Part shown: positions 7,006 through 9,309 of the stretch, one piece after another | Layout: every line of letters begins with the position of its first letter | Position numbering within the stretch: position 1 is the first letter of the stretch | DNA from: an uncultured Nitrososphaera sp. | GTDB lineage: Archaea > Thermoproteota > Nitrososphaeria > Nitrososphaerales > Nitrososphaeraceae | Assembly: GCA_946480575.1 (NCBI GenBank) | Contig: CAMLKF010000066.1 | Coordinates: 1-9,309, forward strand | Length of the DNA stretch: 9,309 bases | Reading direction: 5' to 3' | Made by a program: the position numbers and the translations under genes | The notes under the pieces: generated by a model | What the model saw: the letters and a program-made list of their open reading frames with translations, nothing else | Told to the model about the DNA's origin: nothing | Database searches by the model: none

Positions 7006-7027
7006 AGCCTCGTGACTAGAGGCTTTT
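7003..7027. repeat. Perfect 9-bp-arm palindrome between divergent promoters
   Basis: The arms AAAAGCCTC (7003-7011) and GAGGCTTTT (7019-7027) are exact reverse complements separated by a 7-nt spacer, GTGACTA. A T-run continues to 7029 on the plus strand, so it resembles an intrinsic terminator. However, no plus-strand gene lies upstream to be terminated. Its position, overlapping the box A of the minus-strand gene and 15 nt upstream of the box A of the TPR gene, makes an operator for a dimeric regulator plausible. Confidence 0.6.
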
Positions 7028-7042
7028 TTCGTTATCATAATC

Positions 7043-7049
7043 TATTTAT
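7043..7049 (+). promoter_or_regulatory. Box A for the TPR gene
   Basis: TATTTAT lies 24 nt upstream of ATG 7074, consistent with a leaderless transcript. A second TTTAT at about 7064 is too close to the start to serve as a box A. Confidence 0.5.
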
Positions 7050-7073
7050 CTGCGAATCAAGACATTTATCCTG

Positions 7074-8189
7074 ATGGGCAGGTTGTTTGGAAGGGACGAT
7101 GAGAAGAAGGAGGGCCCTTCCGAAGAGATAGGAGAACCCGATTACGACGATACTGATTTTCAAAAACGCGACCTCTATAACAAGGGGCGCAACCAGATGT
7201 CTAACGAGAAATTCCTTGACGCCATACGCAGTTTTGATCTGGCGCTGAGGCTTGACCCGACGTTTGTCGACGCGTGGGTCGAAAGAGGCTACGCCCATTT
7301 CCACCTTGACGAGTACACCGTCGCCATTGCTTCTTATGACAGAGCCCTTGAAGTGGACGTCAACAACGCCTCCGCGTGGAACCTGAAGGGCCTTGCTTAC
7401 TACAAGATGAAGAATTATGATAAGGCGATCGAGTGCTGCGAAAAGGCAGTCGACATCAACCCAAACGACGGCATGTCGTGGTACAACAAGGCATGCTACC
7501 TTACGCTCAGCGGCAAGGTAGACGAGGGCCTTGGCGCGCTCAAGCGCTCCATAGAAATCGACATCCAGAACGCCCGCAAGGCAGTCAAGGACAGGGACTT
7601 TGAAACTGCGCGTGCAGAAGAGGGCTTTCGCAGGATCGTCGAAGTCGTCGTCTTGGAATCTATAAGGCAAGGCTACGACTATGTCGGCAAGATAGTCTGG
7701 GTCACCGGCATGGACAAGGTAGAAGTTGAGGACGCGATTATGAGGCTTGCCATGAAGGGCCTTGTGATAAAGCACGAGAGGAGGAGCTTTACTGGCAAGG
7801 AGGAATATTACGAGCTCTCAAGAGAAATAGCCGACAGGGTGGGCGTGACCAAGCGCACCGGGCTTTTCAGCAGCAAGCAGGTTTCAGCCCCGATGCAGCA
7901 GCTCAAGGACATCAGCGAGGTTCTCAGCAGGGCAAAAGAGGCCATCGAGCAGGGCGACCTCGCAGCAACTCTTGACTGTTTTGACCAGCTTGTCAACCCA
8001 GCCAAGCATGGAAGCGCGATGGTCGAGCAGTTCTTTGACGAACACCGCGACCTCAGGCTCTACAAGATAAGGCTGCACGACAGAGGCCAAGAATACCTTA
8101 ACGCTCACAAGACAGAACTTGTCGACCTAATAAGCAAGATTGATGGCAAGGTCAGGAGCGGCCCGGTCAGCAAGGCTCCAAAAGATTAA
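7074..8189 (+). CDS. TPR-repeat protein with winged-helix-like middle domain, 371 aa
   Basis: A charged, acidic N-terminus (1-30) precedes four tetratricopeptide repeats at about 33-62, 66-96, 100-130 and 134-164. They show the W/Y-G-A...A-P spacing, for example AWVERGYAHFHLDEYTVAIA and AWNLKGLAYYKMKNYDKAIE. Residues about 182-255 look like a winged helix: a first helix (RRIVEVVVLESIRQG), a helix-turn-helix-like stretch (VGKIVWVTGMDKVEVEDAIM) and a basic wing (KGLVIKHERRSFTGKEEYYEL). The C-terminal ~110 residues are helical and charged. No signal peptide or membrane segment is seen, so it is probably a cytosolic scaffold or regulator. TPRs bind protein partners; the winged helix could bind DNA or simply mediate protein contacts. 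The specific function is unknown. It stands alone on the plus strand with its own box A, divergent from the 81-aa gene. Confidence 0.85.
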   Translation: MGRLFGRDDEKKEGPSEEIGEPDYDDTDFQKRDLYNKGRNQMSNEKFLDAIRSFDLALRLDPTFVDAWVERGYAHFHLDEYTVAIASYDRALEVDVNNASAWNLKGLAYYKMKNYDKAIECCEKAVDINPNDGMSWYNKACYLTLSGKVDEGLGALKRSIEIDIQNARKAVKDRDFETARAEEGFRRIVEVVVLESIRQGYDYVGKIVWVTGMDKVEVEDAIMRLAMKGLVIKHERRSFTGKEEYYELSREIADRVGVTKRTGLFSSKQVSAPMQQLKDISEVLSRAKEAIEQGDLAATLDCFDQLVNPAKHGSAMVEQFFDEHRDLRLYKIRLHDRGQEYLNAHKTELVDLISKIDGKVRSGPVSKAPKD

Positions 8190-8322
8190 ATCTCTTTTGC
8201 ATACTGCTTTCTAAAAAAAGGCGGCATATAGCTTTTTCGATGGCGACTCCTAAACGGCTACGGTAGTTCAATAGGCAGAGGGTATTTTGTCTGTTGTTAT
8301 CGAGAATGGTCTTACTTTACTT
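8190..8322 (+). other. Intergenic region after the TPR gene
   Basis: No gene is visible. T-rich runs just after the stop (around 8190-8212) and an imperfect AAAAAGGC...GCTTTTT pair (about 8214-8238) could serve as a transcription end for the TPR gene. The only other structure is the tRNA-like stretch at 8256-8283. Confidence 0.35.
8256..8283 (+). other. tRNA 5'-half-like sequence (no 3' half found)
   Basis: The stretch GGCTACGGTAGTTCAATAGG, followed by CAGAGGG, resembles a 7-nt acceptor strand, the U8-A9 position and a D arm with the GG of the D loop. A matching 3' acceptor strand (CGTAGCC) and a T-loop (TTCRANNC) are not found in the following 150 nt, and the D stem would have a mismatch. 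It is therefore either a tRNA fragment left by an integration or rearrangement, or chance similarity. Confidence 0.15.
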
Positions 8323-8904
8323 TTATAGCAGCGAAGCAATTTCTTTTCGTTTCCTCTTGAACTTAGCCCTTGCCCAGTCTTCAACATATCCATGATCTTC
8401 AAAAGTGTCGCCAACGAGATACGCTTTAAATGATTCAATGCGTGCAAACCATTGTCTACTAGTTTCTTTTGGCCTCTTTGGCATGTAATCCTCGACCACG
8501 TACAGTCAAGCCTCTCTGTGGCCGGGGTGCTCTTTTCTTAGTAGTCTCTCTACTTTTTTGTACTTGGCAGGCATTTTGTATCCATGCCTTTCTTTATTTT
8601 GAAATGTCCTGTCTCGTGCAAGAGAGTCTAAAAATATTGCTCGCCTTCCCTCAAACGTAGTTGAGTCTTAGGTATGTAAAAATCAAGGCCAATCATATAC
8701 ATCCAGTAGAGTCTCTGGTCATTTCGGGGTATAAGTAAATCCTGTTCCTTTTGCGGACAGTCATACCTGCAACATGTCGTCCATGCCAATCTAATTTGCG
8801 CCATGAACTTTTGGAGGGTTTCGCCTAAAATACGAGTTTGTAAATTCCTGAAGAATCTCAAGGCCTGGCCTTTTAGATGGAATAGGTGGCTTCTTTTTTG
8901 ACAT
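8323..8904 (-). pseudogene. Broken HExxH (HETGH) metallopeptidase-like gene
   Basis: The minus strand holds pieces of one protein-like sequence in two alternating frames. From ATG 8904 it reads MSKKKPPIPSKRPGLEILQE and continues to about 8800. It then shifts frame (about 8860-8800) to ...CPQKEQDLLIPRNDQRLYWM..., with a TAG at 8630-8628, and carries on as TLLHETGHFKIKKGMDTK. HETGH lies at 8618-8604 and fits the zinc-metallopeptidase HExxH motif. It shifts back around 8580 to MPAKYKKVERLLRKEHPGH, meets a TGA at 8508-8506, and continues VVEDYMPKRPKETSRQWFAR to TAA 8325-8323. The two shifts cancel, and 582 nt would encode about 193 residues. A TATATA box lies 23 nt upstream of the ATG. No single intact frame remains. 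The family beyond 'HExxH protein' is not identified. Confidence 0.6.
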
Positions 8905-8927
8905 GACGTATCCCAATTACCATTAAG

Positions 8928-8933
8928 TATATA
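8928..8933 (-). promoter_or_regulatory. Box A (TATATA) of the broken HETGH gene
   Basis: TATATA lies 23 nt upstream of ATG 8904 on the minus strand. It suggests the decayed gene still carries its original promoter. The box is self-complementary and could in principle also act rightward. Confidence 0.4.
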
Positions 8934-8947
8934 GGCGGAGTGGCAAA

Positions 8948-9031
8948 ATGAAAAAGACTTCTATTACTATTGTCCTCAAGAGAGCTCACAATGAAGGCAG
9001 TCAGTCGCCCTTAGGACGTTATATCAGCTAA
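8948..9031 (+). CDS. Possible 27-aa micro-ORF
   Basis: ATG 8948 opens a 27-codon frame, MKKTSITIVLKRAHNEGSQS followed by PLGRYIS, ending at TAA 9029-9031. The nearest TATA-like box (8928-8933) is only 14 nt upstream, too close for archaeal initiation at the ATG, and there is no Shine-Dalgarno sequence. It is probably a chance ORF in the otherwise gene-free interval 8905-9141. Confidence 0.12.
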   Translation: MKKTSITIVLKRAHNEGSQSPLGRYIS

Positions 9032-9111
9032 TGAGAATTTTTGCATCAAATTGCCATTAGCCAGATCATCCCTCTACGACAAGATTGAAAGCTCGGCTCT
9101 GAGTTTCAGTG

Positions 9112-9118
9112 TTTATTA
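9112..9118 (+). promoter_or_regulatory. Box A for the right-edge gene
   Basis: TTTATTA lies 23 nt upstream of ATG 9142, the usual spacing for leaderless first genes in this window. Confidence 0.5.
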
Positions 9119-9141
9119 AGACCCTCCATGTGTATTTGCGT

Positions 9142-9309
9142 ATGCCCTCTACAAACTCCAGATTATCTGAGGCAGATACGAAGGCCGAGACGTTAAGGCA
9201 CGAGTTGGTCAGCTTGGCCATTAAGACAACTATAGTGGTAATACTGACATGGGTAGCCCTTTACCTATTTGATTCAGTGCTTGCTGAACACTTGGGAATA
9301 ACGGATCTG
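9142..9309 (+). CDS. N-terminal part of a putative membrane protein (runs off the right edge)
   Basis: The first 56 codons are in frame to the end of the window. They comprise a polar N-terminus (MPSTNSRLSEADTKAETLRH) followed by one hydrophobic segment at about residues 26-46 (IKTTIVVILTWVALYLFDSV), which would be a membrane anchor or the first transmembrane helix. ATG 9142 is chosen over an out-of-frame ATG at 9128 and an in-frame TTG at 9136 because it is followed by protein-like sequence and has a box A 23 nt upstream. The first 20 residues contain both acidic and basic charges and lack a classical signal-peptide start, so the segment looks like a membrane anchor rather than a cleaved signal. 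The family cannot be named from this fragment. Confidence 0.6.
   Translation, partial: MPSTNSRLSEADTKAETLRHELVSLAIKTTIVVILTWVALYLFDSVLAEHLGITDL

Noticed and set aside
7003..7029. Intrinsic terminator on the plus strand
   Set aside because: Hairpin plus T-run fits by shape, but the genes on either side are divergent, so nothing upstream on the plus strand needs termination. Kept as a palindrome instead.
7035..7775. 246-codon minus-strand open frame opposite the TPR gene
   Set aside because: It is antisense to clear TPR repeats; no recognisable domain, and no promoter placed for it.
8256..8330. Complete tRNA gene
   Set aside because: No T-loop consensus, no complementary 3' acceptor strand and no clean anticodon stem downstream of the D-arm-like part.
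1..9309. CRISPR array, insertion sequence or transposase
   Set aside because: No regularly spaced direct repeats, no terminal inverted repeats and no transposase or Cas-like protein were seen on either strand.

Overview
The window is archaeal chromosomal DNA. It has an archaeal-type glutamyl-tRNA synthetase and the lower half of the archaeal isoprenoid pathway (isopentenyl phosphate kinase, FMN-dependent type 2 IPP isomerase, archaeal-type GGPP synthase). TATA-like box A elements lie about 23-27 nt upstream of first-gene start codons, as expected for leaderless or nearly leaderless archaeal transcripts. The gene set, moderate GC content and protein style suggest a thaumarchaeon (Nitrososphaera-like ammonia oxidiser). 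That assignment is an inference, because no lineage-diagnostic gene such as amoA is present.

Layout. Positions 1-75 hold the N-terminal end of an unidentified minus-strand gene, divergent from a small helical plus-strand protein (198-488). Positions 528-1019 (minus) hold a coding-like stretch with an in-frame TGA and no good start codon, so probably a decayed gene. Positions 1025-6551 are one compact minus-strand operon, transcribed right to left: ipk, fni, GGPP synthase, gltX, FAH-family enzyme. Gaps are 0 to 12 nt and fni/GGPP synthase share an ATGA overlap. Positions 6729-6974 (minus) encode an 81-aa hypothetical protein, divergent from a 371-aa TPR plus winged-helix-like protein (7074-8189, plus). 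A perfect 9-bp-arm palindrome (7003-7027) sits between their promoters. Positions 8190-9141 are visibly AT-richer and contain no intact recognisable gene. They hold a tRNA-5'-half-like stretch and the wreck of a minus-strand HExxH (HETGH) protein broken by two stops and two compensating frame changes. At 9142 a plus-strand gene with one transmembrane segment begins and runs off the window.

How the genes work together. IPK phosphorylates isopentenyl phosphate to IPP, Fni isomerises IPP to DMAPP, and the prenyltransferase condenses them to GGPP, the C20 precursor of archaeal ether lipids. GltX shares the transcript. From memory, ipk-fni-(RNase J)-idsA-gltX is an old archaeal gene order; here RNase J is absent and an FAH-family enzyme is appended at the 3' end. 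The less ordinary content is the three interrupted or stop-extended reading frames around this operon, the palindrome in the divergent promoter, and the HETGH remnant.
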